NCBI GenBank assembly: GCA_023404955.1
Contig: JAEXZY010000121.1
Span: 62,001-126,000 of the forward strand
Direction of reading: 5' to 3'
Source: Actinomycetes bacterium
GTDB lineage: Bacteria > Actinomycetota > Actinomycetes > Mycobacteriales > Mycobacteriaceae
Length of the DNA stretch: 64,000 bases
Numbering within the stretch: position 1 is the stretch's first letter; the number at the start of each line of letters is the position of its first letter. The notes beneath the pieces were generated by a model, which did not search any database, was not told where the DNA came from, and was given only the letters and a program-made list of their open reading frames with translations. Shown here in pieces: positions 1 to 9,462 of the stretch. The translations under genes were made by a program, and so were the position numbers.

Positions 1-705
1 GTTCGCGATCGGGCCGGTCGCCTCGTCGTAGTCGTTGATCCGGGCCGGTGCGCTCAGGCGACGGATTCTGGTGCTGACGCTGTCGCCGGACAGCGGCAAC
101 CGCTCACCCGGCGACAGGCTCGGCTTGCCCGGCCGATCGACTGCGGCGAGCACGACGCACGTGTCGTCGGGTTCGAAGCGCAGCAGGGTGACCTGATCGA
201 CGCCCAGGCTCCCGGCCAACTCGTGGACCGCGAGGGGGAAGACCTCGGCCAGATCCGCACCGCGCGCGACGACGGTGGCGACGCGACGCAGCGCCGCCTG
301 CTGCGCGGCCAGCGTGTGGGCTTCCCTTCGGCGCTGCTCGGCTTCGGCGGCCCGCAGCCGCGCCTGCCCCACCAGAGCATTGGTCAGCAGCGCCAGCGTC
401 AGGAAGATCGCCAGAGCGGGAGCGAGGCTGTCGCGGCCCTCGAGGTGCAGGTAGGCGTACACCGCCGCACTCGCCAACGACGTCGCGACCGCGAGGCCGA
501 AACCCCACCCGGCGGACACGACCAGCACCCCCAGCAGCAGCAGCGCGCCGAAGGCGTTCTCGGGCGCAACCCGTTTCAGCGCGAACACCGCGAGCACCTC
601 GGCGACGAGAAAGACGCAGGCCACCACGATGCCCGCCCGCAGCGGACGAGCGTTGGGCCGCACGATCACGGTGAGCAGCCTCGTCGGGAGCGAGCGCCAG
701 GTCAC
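1..705 (-). CDS. GAF-domain sensor histidine kinase, N-terminal part (runs off the left edge)
   Basis: The reverse strand reads open for 235 codons from a GTG at 705 to the edge of the window. Residues about 24-112 hold four hydrophobic segments, like the membrane sensor part of DUF4118-type kinases. A linker rich in Arg, Glu and Ala follows, and from about residue 135 a GAF-like domain begins (ALRRVATVVARGADLAEVF). The histidine and ATPase domains would lie outside the window, so the kinase call is inferred from the domain order and from the NarL-type response regulator at 1137-1790 in the same direction. An unusual single-domain receiver gene lies between the two on the opposite strand. The ligand is unknown. 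The GTG is the only good start before the first membrane segment. Confidence 0.75.
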   Translation of the reverse strand, partial: MTWRSLPTRLLTVIVRPNARPLRAGIVVACVFLVAEVLAVFALKRVAPENAFGALLLLGVLVVSAGWGFGLAVATSLASAAVYAYLHLEGRDSLAPALAIFLTLALLTNALVGQARLRAAEAEQRRREAHTLAAQQAALRRVATVVARGADLAEVFPLAVHELAGSLGVDQVTLLRFEPDDTCVVLAAVDRPGKPSLSPGERLPLSGDSVSTRIRRLSAPARINDYDEATGPIAN

Positions 706-777
706 CGGCCGATGGTAATGGTCAAGTTTCCCGTTAACAGGAATGCCAACGAGTGATTCCGTAGGCACACTCGAAGC

Positions 778-1155
778 ATGACTGGTCCGCGCTGCTTGAT
801 CGTCGACGACAGCGCCGACTTCCGTGCCGCCGCCCGGGTGGTACTCGAACGCGGGGGCATCACGGTCGTCGGCGTTGCCTCCGACGCCGCCGAGGCGGTG
901 CAATGCGCACAGCAGCTGCACCCGGACGTCGCTCTGGTCGACGTGGACCTGGGTGCCGACAACGGATTCGACGTCGCCGAGCGCTTGGCCGACGTCGCAG
1001 TGATCCTGACCTCGACTCACGACGAGCAGGACTTCGTCGATCTGATCGACGCCAGCCCCGCGCTCGGCTTCGTGCCCAAGCTGGCGCTGTCACCGACGGC
1101 GGTGCTGGCCCTACTGGCCAGGTCCCCGCACGCGGCTCAGCGCGACTCCAGATAG
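778..1155 (+). CDS. Stand-alone response-regulator receiver domain protein
   Basis: This 125-residue protein is a receiver (CheY-like) domain and almost nothing else. It has the acidic pair D10-D11, the phospho-acceptor D55 in VALVDVDLG, T78 and the conserved K101 in FVPK. No DNA-binding or enzymatic output domain follows, so it could act as a phosphate sink or shuttle or bind another protein. It is divergent from the truncated kinase gene, and its 3' end overlaps that of the minus-strand NarL-type regulator by 19 bp. These three genes probably form one signalling set (inference). The ATG at 778 is the only start that includes the first beta strand. Confidence 0.8.
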   Translation: MTGPRCLIVDDSADFRAAARVVLERGGITVVGVASDAAEAVQCAQQLHPDVALVDVDLGADNGFDVAERLADVAVILTSTHDEQDFVDLIDASPALGFVPKLALSPTAVLALLARSPHAAQRDSR

Positions 1156-1790
1156 AGGATCACCGCGCGGACGCGACGATGGTCGTCACCGGTCTCGGGC
1201 AGATCGAGTTTGGTCAGGATGCTGCGGACGTGTTTCTCCACGGTGCCCTCGGTCACCCACAGACGGCGGCCGATGCCCCCGTTGGACAGACCCTCGGCCA
1301 TCAGTGTGAGAACCTCCCGTTCGCGGGCGCTCAACGCAGCCAGCGGATCGTTGCGCTTACGGGCGCCGACCAATTCGGCCACCAGCGCCGGATCGACCAC
1401 CGACGCGCCGTTGGCCACGCGGTGCACCGTGTCGATGAAGTCGTCGACGTCGGTGACGCGGGTCTTCAGCAGGTACCCGATCGCATGTCCGCCGGCCAGC
1501 AGCTCCATCGCGTGCTCGACGTCGACGTGCGCCGAGAGCACGACGATGCCGATGCCGGGTGCCTCCTCACGGATCACCCGGGCCGCGTCGAGACCCTCCG
1601 TGGTGTGGGTCGGCGGCATCCGGATGTCGACCAGGACGAGGTCGGGGGTCTCAGCGCGGACCAGATCCAGCAGTGCCGAGGCATCACCGGCCTGACCGAC
1701 GACCTCGATACCCGAGCGGTGCAGCAGACTCGCCAGGCCTTCCCGCAACAGCACATCGTCGTCGGCGACCACGACCCGAAGAGCACCCAT
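1137..1790 (-). CDS. NarL/FixJ-family response regulator (receiver plus LuxR-type HTH)
   Basis: The 217-residue protein has a receiver domain (acidic cluster near residues 10-12, phospho-acceptor D55 in LVLVDIRMPP, conserved Lys in GYLLKTRV). It ends with a LuxR-type helix-turn-helix starting at LSAREREVLTLMAEGLSN and containing VTEGTVEKHVRSILTKL. It should bind DNA as a phosphorylated dimer. The next gene in the same direction is the GAF sensor kinase at 705-1, its probable partner. An in-frame ATG at 1808 would add six residues; the ATG at 1790 fits the usual short lead before beta strand 1. Neither start has a clear Shine-Dalgarno sequence. Confidence 0.85.
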   Translation of the reverse strand: MGALRVVVADDDVLLREGLASLLHRSGIEVVGQAGDASALLDLVRAETPDLVLVDIRMPPTHTTEGLDAARVIREEAPGIGIVVLSAHVDVEHAMELLAGGHAIGYLLKTRVTDVDDFIDTVHRVANGASVVDPALVAELVGARKRNDPLAALSAREREVLTLMAEGLSNGGIGRRLWVTEGTVEKHVRSILTKLDLPETGDDHRRVRAVILYLESR

Positions 1791-1910
1791 GGTCCGACAT
1801 TCTGACATTGACGAGACCCGGGCGCGGCTGTTGCGGTCTGGGTCTAGCGGTACCGGCGTTGTCCGGTCATCCGCGACGCGTCCTCGGTGGGAATGCGCAA
1901 GACTGGCGAC

Positions 1911-4078
1911 ATGGCGCAGTCGATCGGTCAGCCCGTCTCACGGGTCGAAGGAGTGCAGAAGGTGACCGGCGCCGCGCGCTACACCGCCGACACACCGATC
2001 GAGGACCCCGCCTACGCGGTCTTGGTGCAGGCCCAGATCCCGCACGGTCGCGTCACCGCCGACTCAATGGCCACCGCAGCTGCCGATGCGGCGAACGCGC
2101 CGGGGGTGATCTTCGTGCTGACACCCCTCAATTGCCCTGCGCTGCACATGATTCCCGACGACATGACATGGGATCTTCCGCTGGAGCGTCGGCCGCCGCT
2201 GTCGGATCTGACGGTGCAGCACGTGGGCCAGCATCTGGCGATGGTGGTGGCCGACTCGCCGGAGAACGCGACCCACGCCGCATCGCTGATGACCTTCGAC
2301 TACGAGCAGTCACCTGCTCAGCTGAGTGCGCAGCAGGTCCTGGCCGAGCCGGTCGTCGCCGATGAGGGACCCGTGCGGCACGGCGCCTACCGACCCGACC
2401 ACTTCGTCAAGCTCGACGAGGAGGAACTGCAGGACCATCGGGGACCGGCAGACGAACCCGCCGGCGTCCGCGTCGAGTCCACCTACCGCACACCGATCAA
2501 CACGCATTACCCGATCGAATTGTCGGCGACGATCGCGCGCTGGGACGGTGAAGACCTCGTCATCCACGACAGCACCCGGTGGATCACCGGCGAACGACGA
2601 GCGCTCGCCGCGTATCTGGGCATCACCGAGGAGCGGATTCGAATTCTCTCGCCGCTGGTCGGGGGGCGTTCGGGAGCAAGAGTTTTCTCTGGATGCACGT
2701 GGTGCTCTGCGCGGTGGCGGCGCGTGAGGTCGGCCGCGCGGTCAAGCTCGTGCTGACCCGCGACCAGATGTACACCTCGACCGGCCACCGGCCCCGCACC
2801 GAACAGACGATCAGGTTGGTCGCCGACGAGGCCGGCGAGATCATCAGCACCGAACATCACACCCTGACCGAGACCTCGACCGTCGCACACTTCTGCGAAC
2901 CCGCCGGCCTGTCGACCCGGTTCCTCTACCGCTCGCCGCGAATGAGCGTGTCCCACACCGTCGCACGCATCAACGCGCCCACCCCGTGCTTCATGCGCGG
3001 GCCGGGCGAGGCGCCGGGCCTGTTCGCCCTCGAGGTCGCGATGGACGAGCTCGCGGCCGCGACCGACCAGGACCCCGTACAGCTGCGGTTGGCGCACGTC
3101 ACCGATCGCGACCAGACCAACGGGCGGCCGTGGTCGGCGGCCGATCTGGCTCAGTGCTATCAGGCCGGGGCGCGCCGCTTCGGTTGGGCGGACCGGCCGT
3201 CGGCGCCACGATCGTTGACGCGCAACGGAGTTCAGGTCGGGTGGGGCATGGCGACGGCAACGTACCCCGGTCGGCGTATGCCGGCGAGCTGCCGGGTACA
3301 GACGCTGCCCGACGGCCGCGTGCGGTTCAGCGCCGCCACCCACGAGGTGGGCACCGGCGTGCGCACCGTCATGACGCAGGTGGCCGCCGACACGACCGGT
3401 CTGCCGCTGGACCGGGTGAGCTTCGCCTCCGGCGACTCGTTCTTCCCCGACGCGCCCTACAGCGGGGCGTCGCAGACCACGGCCACGGTCGGCTCCGCCG
3501 TGTACGCCGCGGCTCTCGAATGGAAGCGCCGACTGGGCGACCGGGCGTTCCCGACCGACGGCATCGACCCCGAGCAGGCAGCAGCGCTCACCTTCACGGT
3601 GACGAGCGACGGCGCCCCGGAGACCGACACGGTGTCACAGTCTTTCGGCGCTCACTTCTGCGAAGTGGAGGTCGACGAATCGCTGGGACGCGTGACGGTC
3701 ACCCGCTGGGTGGCGGTGATGGACTGCGGCCTAGTGCTCAACCCGAAGCTGGCGGCCAATCAGGTGATGGGGGGCATCACCTTCGGCGTGGGCATGGCGC
3801 TGCTCGAACAGGTGCCGCACGATCCCACCACCGGGGCGCCCCTCGGGGAGTACTACGTGCCGACCCACGCCGATCGGCCGGATTTCGACATCACTTTTCT
3901 CGAGCATCCGGATCACGAGCTCGACCCGATCGGTGTCCGCGGCATCGGCGAGATCGGGGCGTGCGGGGTGCCCGCTGCCATCGCCAACGCGATTCATCAC
4001 GCCACCGGAAAACGATTGCGCACGTTGCCGATCGCTTGCGAAGACCTGTTGGAACCCGACCTGAAGGGACAGTTGTGA
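1911..4078 (+). pseudogene. Frameshifted molybdopterin-binding large subunit of a PaoC-type aldehyde oxidase
   Basis: Two overlapping frames encode one xanthine-dehydrogenase-family large subunit. The first (start ATG 1911, MAQSIGQPVSRVEGVQKVTG) carries the family N-terminus and runs to about 2660; the second carries FGSKSFLWMHVV through the C-terminus to 4078. The family motif around G-G-x-F-G-S-K is restored if the six-G run at 2661-2666 had seven Gs, so one base appears to be missing there. Downstream, the cofactor-pocket motifs (TPCFMRGPGEAPG, GVRGIGEIGACGVPAAIANAI) look intact over about 460 residues. The stop overlaps the GTG of the Fe-S subunit gene. Either the gene is recently inactivated or the read is wrong in a homopolymer. 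It would bind the molybdenum cofactor and oxidise an aldehyde or related substrate. GTG 1887 or ATG 1893 are alternative starts. Confidence 0.85.
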
Positions 4079-4607
4079 GTCCTTGCGCCCACCATGTGCG
4101 GCTTACCGTCAACGGTGTGCTGCACGAGATCGACACAGACATCCGGTCGACGCTGCTCGACGTGCTGCGCGAGCGGCTGCTGCTGACCGGGACGAAGAAG
4201 GGCTGCGACCATGGGCTGTGTGGTGCGTGCACGGTGGAGGTCAACGGCCGGCGGGTGCTGAGTTGCCTGACGCTGGCCGCCTCCATCGACGACGCGAAAG
4301 TCCTCACGGTCGAGGGGATCAGCGACGGTGACAGCTTGGACCCGTTGCAGCAGGCCTTCATCGACCACGACGGCTTCCAGTGCGGTTACTGCACACCGGG
4401 ACAGCTGTGTTCGTCACGGGCGCTGCTGCGCGAATACGCCGCGGGTGATCTGTCCGCGGCGTCCTTCGAGGGACCTCACCAAGACGTGGTGTCGGGCCCA
4501 CCCCGGTTGACGGAGGCGGAGATCCGGGAACGTATGGCGGGCAACATCTGCCGGTGCGGTGCGTATGCGAACATCGTCGCCGCTATCAGCAGCGTGCATG
4601 GGCAGCC

Positions 4608-4614
<7 letters not shown>
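4075..4614 (+). CDS. [2Fe-2S] subunit of a PaoABC-type molybdenum hydroxylase
   Basis: This 179-residue protein has an N-terminal plant-type ferredoxin domain (KKGCDHGLCGACTVEVNGRR). An alpha-helical [2Fe-2S] domain follows, with GFQCGYCTPGQLCSS and the final AGNICRCGAY motif. The insert between these last two motifs is typical of PaoA-like proteins. Electrons would pass from the molybdenum site through the two clusters to the FAD subunit. Unlike E. coli PaoA I see no Tat signal, so the enzyme is probably cytoplasmic. The GTG start at 4075 overlaps the stop of the large-subunit gene by 4 bp and has AAGGGA just upstream. The FAD subunit overlaps its 3' end by 7 bp. Confidence 0.9.
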
Positions 4615-5603
<989 letters not shown>

Positions 5604-7199
5604 TCAGCTGCGCTCGTGAGCGTCTTCCATGACGGTGCGGCCGATCTCGGCGTAGGTGTCGGGCCGGGCGGAGCGCAACCACAGCGCGTACACGAGACCG
5701 ATCACGAACACCGCGAGGATGAAGAACGGAGCGTTCTTGAACACCAGTGAGTTGGCGGCATACCCCGCGGCGAAGGCCCGGTTGTCCCACAGCAGCCAGA
5801 CCACGTAGCCCATCGCCACGCCGCCGAGCAGCGGGCACACCAGGGTGGTGATCACGTTGCCGCGGTGCACCTTTCGCACCCAGAAGTACCAGATCACAGC
5901 AGCCGAGCAGATCGCCTGCACGAGGAGGATCGCGGCGGTGCCGATCAGGGCGAGCAGCCCGTAGATGTTGACGTAGGGCACCAGCGCGGGGGTGTCCACA
6001 GGCACGCCATCGGCGTCGGGCACCTGCACGGCGGTGAACACCGCGAACAGCACCACGATCACCAGTGTGATCACGCTCTGGACGGCCGAGGAGATGTAGG
6101 GGGAGCCGTGCTTGGGGTGCGCCGCCCCGATCGTCGACTTGATGGCATTCACCGGGATCTCGCGGGCGAGGGCGAACAGGTAGCGCGACGCCGCGTTGTG
6201 GAACGCGAGGGCGCAGGCGAACGAGCCGATGACCAGCAGGATCTTGTAGATGTCGAGCAGGAAGCCGCCGAGGTTGGCCTGCACCAGGTTGAAGAAGAGA
6301 TCGAGCGGTGACGAGCTGATCGACGCCTCGACCGACGTCTTCGCCCCGTTACCGGCCAGCACCATCGCGGAGATGAACGTGTAGAACAGGCCCAGGCCGA
6401 TCACCGCGATCAGCGTGGCGCGCGGGATGATCTTCTTCGGGTTGCGCGACTCCTCGCCGTAGACGGCGGTGGTCTCGAAGCCGACCCAGGACCAGAACGC
6501 GAAGAACAGGCCGATGGCCATGGAGCCCGCGGCTGCGGCGGTGCCGAAGGCTCCCTCGGGCAAGCTCTCGAATGCGTTGTTGAGCAGCACCGTCTGACCG
6601 AGCATGAAGCCGTCGGGTCCGCCGCCCTTGGCGATCACCGTGAACGCCAACGCGAGCAGGATCAGGACTTCCGAGACCAGCGTGACCCCGAGGATCGCAG
6701 CGGTGAGGCTGATGTGGAAATGGCAGAGCACCCCGATGACCACGATCGCCGCGATCGCGAACACCAGCCACGGAATGTCGACGCCGGCAATGGTATTGAC
6801 CGCATCGTTGGCGAAATAGGCGCAGCCTCCGATCAGGGAGCCCTCGAAGACCACGTAGGCGAAGGTGGCGAGGAACCCGCTGGCCATGCCCCACACCTGC
6901 CCGAGGCCGTGCGAGATGAAGCCGTAGAACGCGCCGGTGGTGGTGATGTGCTTGGCCATCGCCACATAACCGAGTGCGAACAGCGTCAGGGCGATCGTGG
7001 CGAACAGGAATCCCGCCGGTGCGCCGAGGCCGTTGCCGAAACCGACGGCGATCGGCACGTTTCCGGTCATCGCGGTGATCGGCGCGGCATTGGCGACGGC
7101 CATGAAGATGACCGCGACCATGCCGATCGCGCCCTTCTTCAACCCCGCGGGCGCAGCGGTGGATGCTGCAGTGGAATCGGCTGCGGATTCGGTGGCCAT
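5604..7199 (-). CDS. APC-superfamily amino acid/polyamine permease
   Basis: This is a 531-residue membrane protein with about 12-14 hydrophobic segments. The N-terminus carries the APC signature region (GAIGMVAVIFMAVANAAPIT, then TGNVPIAVGFGNG) and a later FWSWVGFETTAVYGEE segment typical of helix 6 of amino acid permeases. The first 30 residues are Ala/Ser/Thr-rich and cytoplasmic. The substrate cannot be read from the sequence. The ATG at 7199 has an AGGAGA box just upstream, preferred over upstream in-frame starts that would overlap a possible promoter. It converges with the FAD subunit gene with no gap. It may supply amines that yield aldehydes for the neighbouring oxidase, but that is speculation. 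Confidence 0.85.
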   Translation of the reverse strand: MATESAADSTAASTAAPAGLKKGAIGMVAVIFMAVANAAPITAMTGNVPIAVGFGNGLGAPAGFLFATIALTLFALGYVAMAKHITTTGAFYGFISHGLGQVWGMASGFLATFAYVVFEGSLIGGCAYFANDAVNTIAGVDIPWLVFAIAAIVVIGVLCHFHISLTAAILGVTLVSEVLILLALAFTVIAKGGGPDGFMLGQTVLLNNAFESLPEGAFGTAAAAGSMAIGLFFAFWSWVGFETTAVYGEESRNPKKIIPRATLIAVIGLGLFYTFISAMVLAGNGAKTSVEASISSSPLDLFFNLVQANLGGFLLDIYKILLVIGSFACALAFHNAASRYLFALAREIPVNAIKSTIGAAHPKHGSPYISSAVQSVITLVIVVLFAVFTAVQVPDADGVPVDTPALVPYVNIYGLLALIGTAAILLVQAICSAAVIWYFWVRKVHRGNVITTLVCPLLGGVAMGYVVWLLWDNRAFAAGYAANSLVFKNAPFFILAVFVIGLVYALWLRSARPDTYAEIGRTVMEDAHERS

Positions 7200-7265
7200 C
7201 GAGTCTCCTGGAGGCAGAGTGCGAGAACGGCCCGCCCACAGGCGAACCGAACGACAGCGTCGCAC

Positions 7266-7293
7266 TGTATAGACCACGCGACAACCGGTGAAA
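7266..7293 (-). promoter_or_regulatory. Possible promoter of the APC permease gene
   Basis: On the minus strand a TTTCAC box (7288-7293) is separated by 16 nt from TATACA (7266-7271), leaving a leader of about 60 nt before the permease ATG at 7199. The -10 box fits the TANNNA/T pattern; the -35 is weak. The rest of the 7200-7413 gap holds only the adhC terminator hairpin. Confidence 0.35.
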
Positions 7294-7363
7294 TGCAGTG
7301 TTTACACAAGCGTGCAGCAAGCTCACAGGTTGGCCACGAAACACGATGTCCCGGAAATACGCA

Positions 7364-7393
7364 GCCGCCCGCCGAAGGACCTCGGCGGGCGGC
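7364..7393 (-). terminator. Stem-loop terminator after adhC
   Basis: A perfect 11-bp GC stem (GCCGCCCGCCG at 7364-7374 pairing with 7383-7393), extended by one A-T pair with a 6-nt loop, begins 20 nt past the adhC stop. There is no strong U tract, as is common for mycobacterial terminators. Confidence 0.65.
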
Positions 7394-7413
7394 TGGACTG
7401 TCTCAGGGGATCT

Positions 7414-8460
7414 CTACCTCAGCGTCGAGGTGTCGATGACGAACCGGTACCGCACGTCGCTGGCCAGGACGCGCTCGTACGCCTCGTTGACGTACTCGGG
7501 CTCGATCACCTCGATCTCCGGGGTGACGTCGTGCTCGGCGCAGAAATCGAGCATCTCCTGGGTCTCCGGGATGCCGCCGATCATGGAGCCGGAGAGGCTG
7601 CGGCGCATGCCGGCGAGCGGGAACGGCGGCACCTCCATGGCGTGCTCGGGCATTCCGAGTTCAACGAGGGTGCCGTCGCGCTTGAGCAGGCCGAGGTATG
7701 CGCCGAGGTCCAGATTCGCCGACACGGTGTTGAGGATGAGGTCGAACTTGCCGCGCAGTGAGCGGAAGGTGTCGTCGTCACCGGTCGCGTAGTACTCATC
7801 GGCGCCGAGGCGCAGACCGTCTTCCATCTTCTTCAGCGACTGGCTCAGCACGGTGACGTGCGCACCCATGGCTTTGGCGAGCTTGACGCCCATGTGGCCC
7901 AGACCGCCCAGGCCGATGATCCCGACCTCCTTGCCGGGCCCGGCGTCCCAGTGCCGGAGCGGGCTGAACAGCGTGATGCCCGCGCAGAGCAGCGGGGCGG
8001 CCTTGTCGAGCGGGATGGAGTCGGGGATGCGCAGCACGTAGTTCTCGTCGACGACGATCGCGCCGCTGTAGCCGCCCTGGGTGGGTTCGCCGTCGCGACC
8101 GACGGCGTTGTAGGTGCCGACCATGCCGGTGCCCGTGCAGTACTGCTCGAGCCCGTCCTTGCAATTCTCGCACTCGCGACAGGAATCGACGAAACAGCCG
8201 ACGCCGACGTGATCGCCGACCTTGTACTTGGTGACCTCGGAGCCGACCTCGGTGACGACACCGGCGATCTCGTGTCCCGGGACGACGGGGTAGTTGGGCT
8301 GACCCCATTCGGCCTTCACCGTGTGGATGTCCGAGTGGCAGATGCCGGCGAAATGGATGTCGAAGGCGACGTCGTGCGGGCCGACATCGCGGCGGGTGAT
8401 CGTGGTCTTGGTGAGCGGTTCAGTGGCCGAGGTGGCGGCATATGCGGATACGGTGGTCAA
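7414..8460 (-). CDS. adhC: Zinc-dependent NAD(P)-linked alcohol dehydrogenase AdhC
   Basis: The 348-residue medium-chain dehydrogenase is close to H37Rv AdhC (Rv3045, 346 residues, by memory). It has the catalytic zinc region ICHSDIHTVKAEWGQ and PVVPGHE, the structural-zinc cysteines in CFVDSCRECENCKDGLEQYC and the Rossmann loop GLGGLGHMG. It interconverts alcohols and aldehydes with a nicotinamide cofactor. I chose the TTG at 8460 because AGAGGATGAG lies just upstream and homologues begin near TTVSAYAATSA; an ATG at 8484 would add eight residues. In H37Rv it neighbours fecB; here about 11.7 kb of TetR and ureide operon separates them. Confidence 0.92.
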   Translation of the reverse strand: MTTVSAYAATSATEPLTKTTITRRDVGPHDVAFDIHFAGICHSDIHTVKAEWGQPNYPVVPGHEIAGVVTEVGSEVTKYKVGDHVGVGCFVDSCRECENCKDGLEQYCTGTGMVGTYNAVGRDGEPTQGGYSGAIVVDENYVLRIPDSIPLDKAAPLLCAGITLFSPLRHWDAGPGKEVGIIGLGGLGHMGVKLAKAMGAHVTVLSQSLKKMEDGLRLGADEYYATGDDDTFRSLRGKFDLILNTVSANLDLGAYLGLLKRDGTLVELGMPEHAMEVPPFPLAGMRRSLSGSMIGGIPETQEMLDFCAEHDVTPEIEVIEPEYVNEAYERVLASDVRYRFVIDTSTLR

Positions 8461-8494
8461 AGTCTCATCCTCTTTCGTCTTCACAGCGTTTTAC

Positions 8495-8514
8495 CGGCCC
8501 GCCCCGGCGGGCCG
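8495..8514. other. GC-rich perfect hairpin between adhC and the TetR gene
   Basis: GGCCCGCC (8496-8503) and GGCGGGCC (8506-8513), with one further flanking C-G pair, form a 9-bp stem. It lies about 60 nt past the TetR stop and 35 nt before adhC, so it could end TetR transcripts or be part of the adhC leader. No U tract follows on either strand. Confidence 0.45.
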
Positions 8515-8575
8515 AGCAGTCCAACGTCGAGCATGCCCCGTATTCATCCATGCGCATACCTCGTGGTGAGAATCG

Positions 8576-9241
8576 TCACCGGTTGGCCGCGGTGAGCGCC
8601 TCCTGCGTGCGGTCGTGCAGCGCGGCGGGGTCGGCGATCCCGAGCACTCTCAGGCACGCGTCGGCGACGTGGCCGGGCAGCCGCTGGCGCGCGACCCCTT
8701 CGGGCGTGGACCACATGTTCACCAGGGATTCGACGAGTCGGAACGGTAGATCGGCGGCCGCCGAATCGATACCGGTGCCGGCGAGGATGCTCGCGCTCAG
8801 GTCCAGGTAGTGCCGGCGCAGTCGCTCGCGTTCTGAATAGAAGGGCTCCAGTCGCGCGTCGCGCAGTTCCGGCAGGAGGTAGAGGGCGCCGAGGTTCCAC
8901 CGTCCGCTGAGCAGCTGTCTGCCGTCGAACACGGCGAGCGCGTGCAGCTGCTGGGCCTCGGTCATCGCGGGCTCGGCCTCACGCAGGACGGGAATGATCG
9001 ACAAGGTGGGGGAGACCGTCTGGCTCAGCAACGCGCACAGGATGTCGTCTTTGGTCTTGAAGTAGTGATAGAGCGAGGCCTGCCGGATGCCGACGGATTC
9101 GGCGATGTGACGGGTGGAGGTCGCGGCGTAACCCTGGGTGGTGAACAATTCGCCTGCGGCATCCAGGATTTCGTCACGAGCGGTGACACCAGGGCGGCGC
9201 TGGGACTGCAGCCGGGGTCGTCCGGCCCGGGTCAGCGGCAT
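8576..9241 (-). CDS. TetR-family transcriptional regulator, probable controller of the ureide operon
   Basis: The 221-residue protein has a typical TetR N-terminal DNA-binding domain (ARDEILDAAGELFTTQGYAAT, then IAESVGIRQASLYHYFKTKDD). The divergent helical C-terminal half should bind an inducer and dimerise. It is transcribed away from the ABC/ureide operon across a 221-bp gap, the classic arrangement for a repressor of the adjacent operon; the effector may be a pathway intermediate (inference). An ATG at 9259 would add six residues. The C-terminal half resembles regulators of catabolic clusters but I cannot name a subfamily. Confidence 0.85.
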   Translation of the reverse strand: MPLTRAGRPRLQSQRRPGVTARDEILDAAGELFTTQGYAATSTRHIAESVGIRQASLYHYFKTKDDILCALLSQTVSPTLSIIPVLREAEPAMTEAQQLHALAVFDGRQLLSGRWNLGALYLLPELRDARLEPFYSERERLRRHYLDLSASILAGTGIDSAAADLPFRLVESLVNMWSTPEGVARQRLPGHVADACLRVLGIADPAALHDRTQEALTAANR

Positions 9242-9283
9242 GGCTTCATCGTGGCCCATGGCCGATCGATTCGGTACTGCCGT

Positions 9284-9397
9284 CCATATCTGTCACGCGA
9301 TAGAAACACGGGACATCCATCGGTTACCTCGGCCGTCAATTGGTTACGCCAGCGACACCCACCGGGCGTCCACGCCGAGAAAACTGTCAGTCGACAG
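9284..9397. promoter_or_regulatory. Divergent TetR/ureide-operon control region with candidate operators
   Basis: The gap between the TetR gene and the ABC operon holds three repeat structures. TATC at 9286 and GATA after an 8-nt spacer form an inverted pair. Two GGTTAC direct repeats sit at 9322-9327 and 9342-9347, exactly 20 bp apart. CTGTC (9384-9388) and GACAG (9393-9397) form a 5-bp inverted repeat. Any could be the TetR operator. I found no confident -35/-10 pair. Confidence 0.4.
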
Positions 9398-9462
9398 GCC
9401 GGCCGCGCACCGACGAGCTGCCGCCGCACCCAGACTCATCATCCGAGATCCAGGAGCGTCCC

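Noticed and set aside
1137..1155. Overlap of the receiver gene and NarL regulator taken as a possible fusion or frameshift
   Set aside because: The genes are on opposite strands and both frames end in proper stops, so this is only a convergent overlap.
1911..4078. Two separate genes instead of one frameshifted large subunit
   Set aside because: The two parts are N- and C-terminal portions of a single family domain, and one added G restores the conserved motif.
8496..8513. Rho-independent terminator for the TetR gene
   Set aside because: The hairpin is perfect but has only a 2-nt gap and no U tract, so it is listed as an undefined hairpin only.
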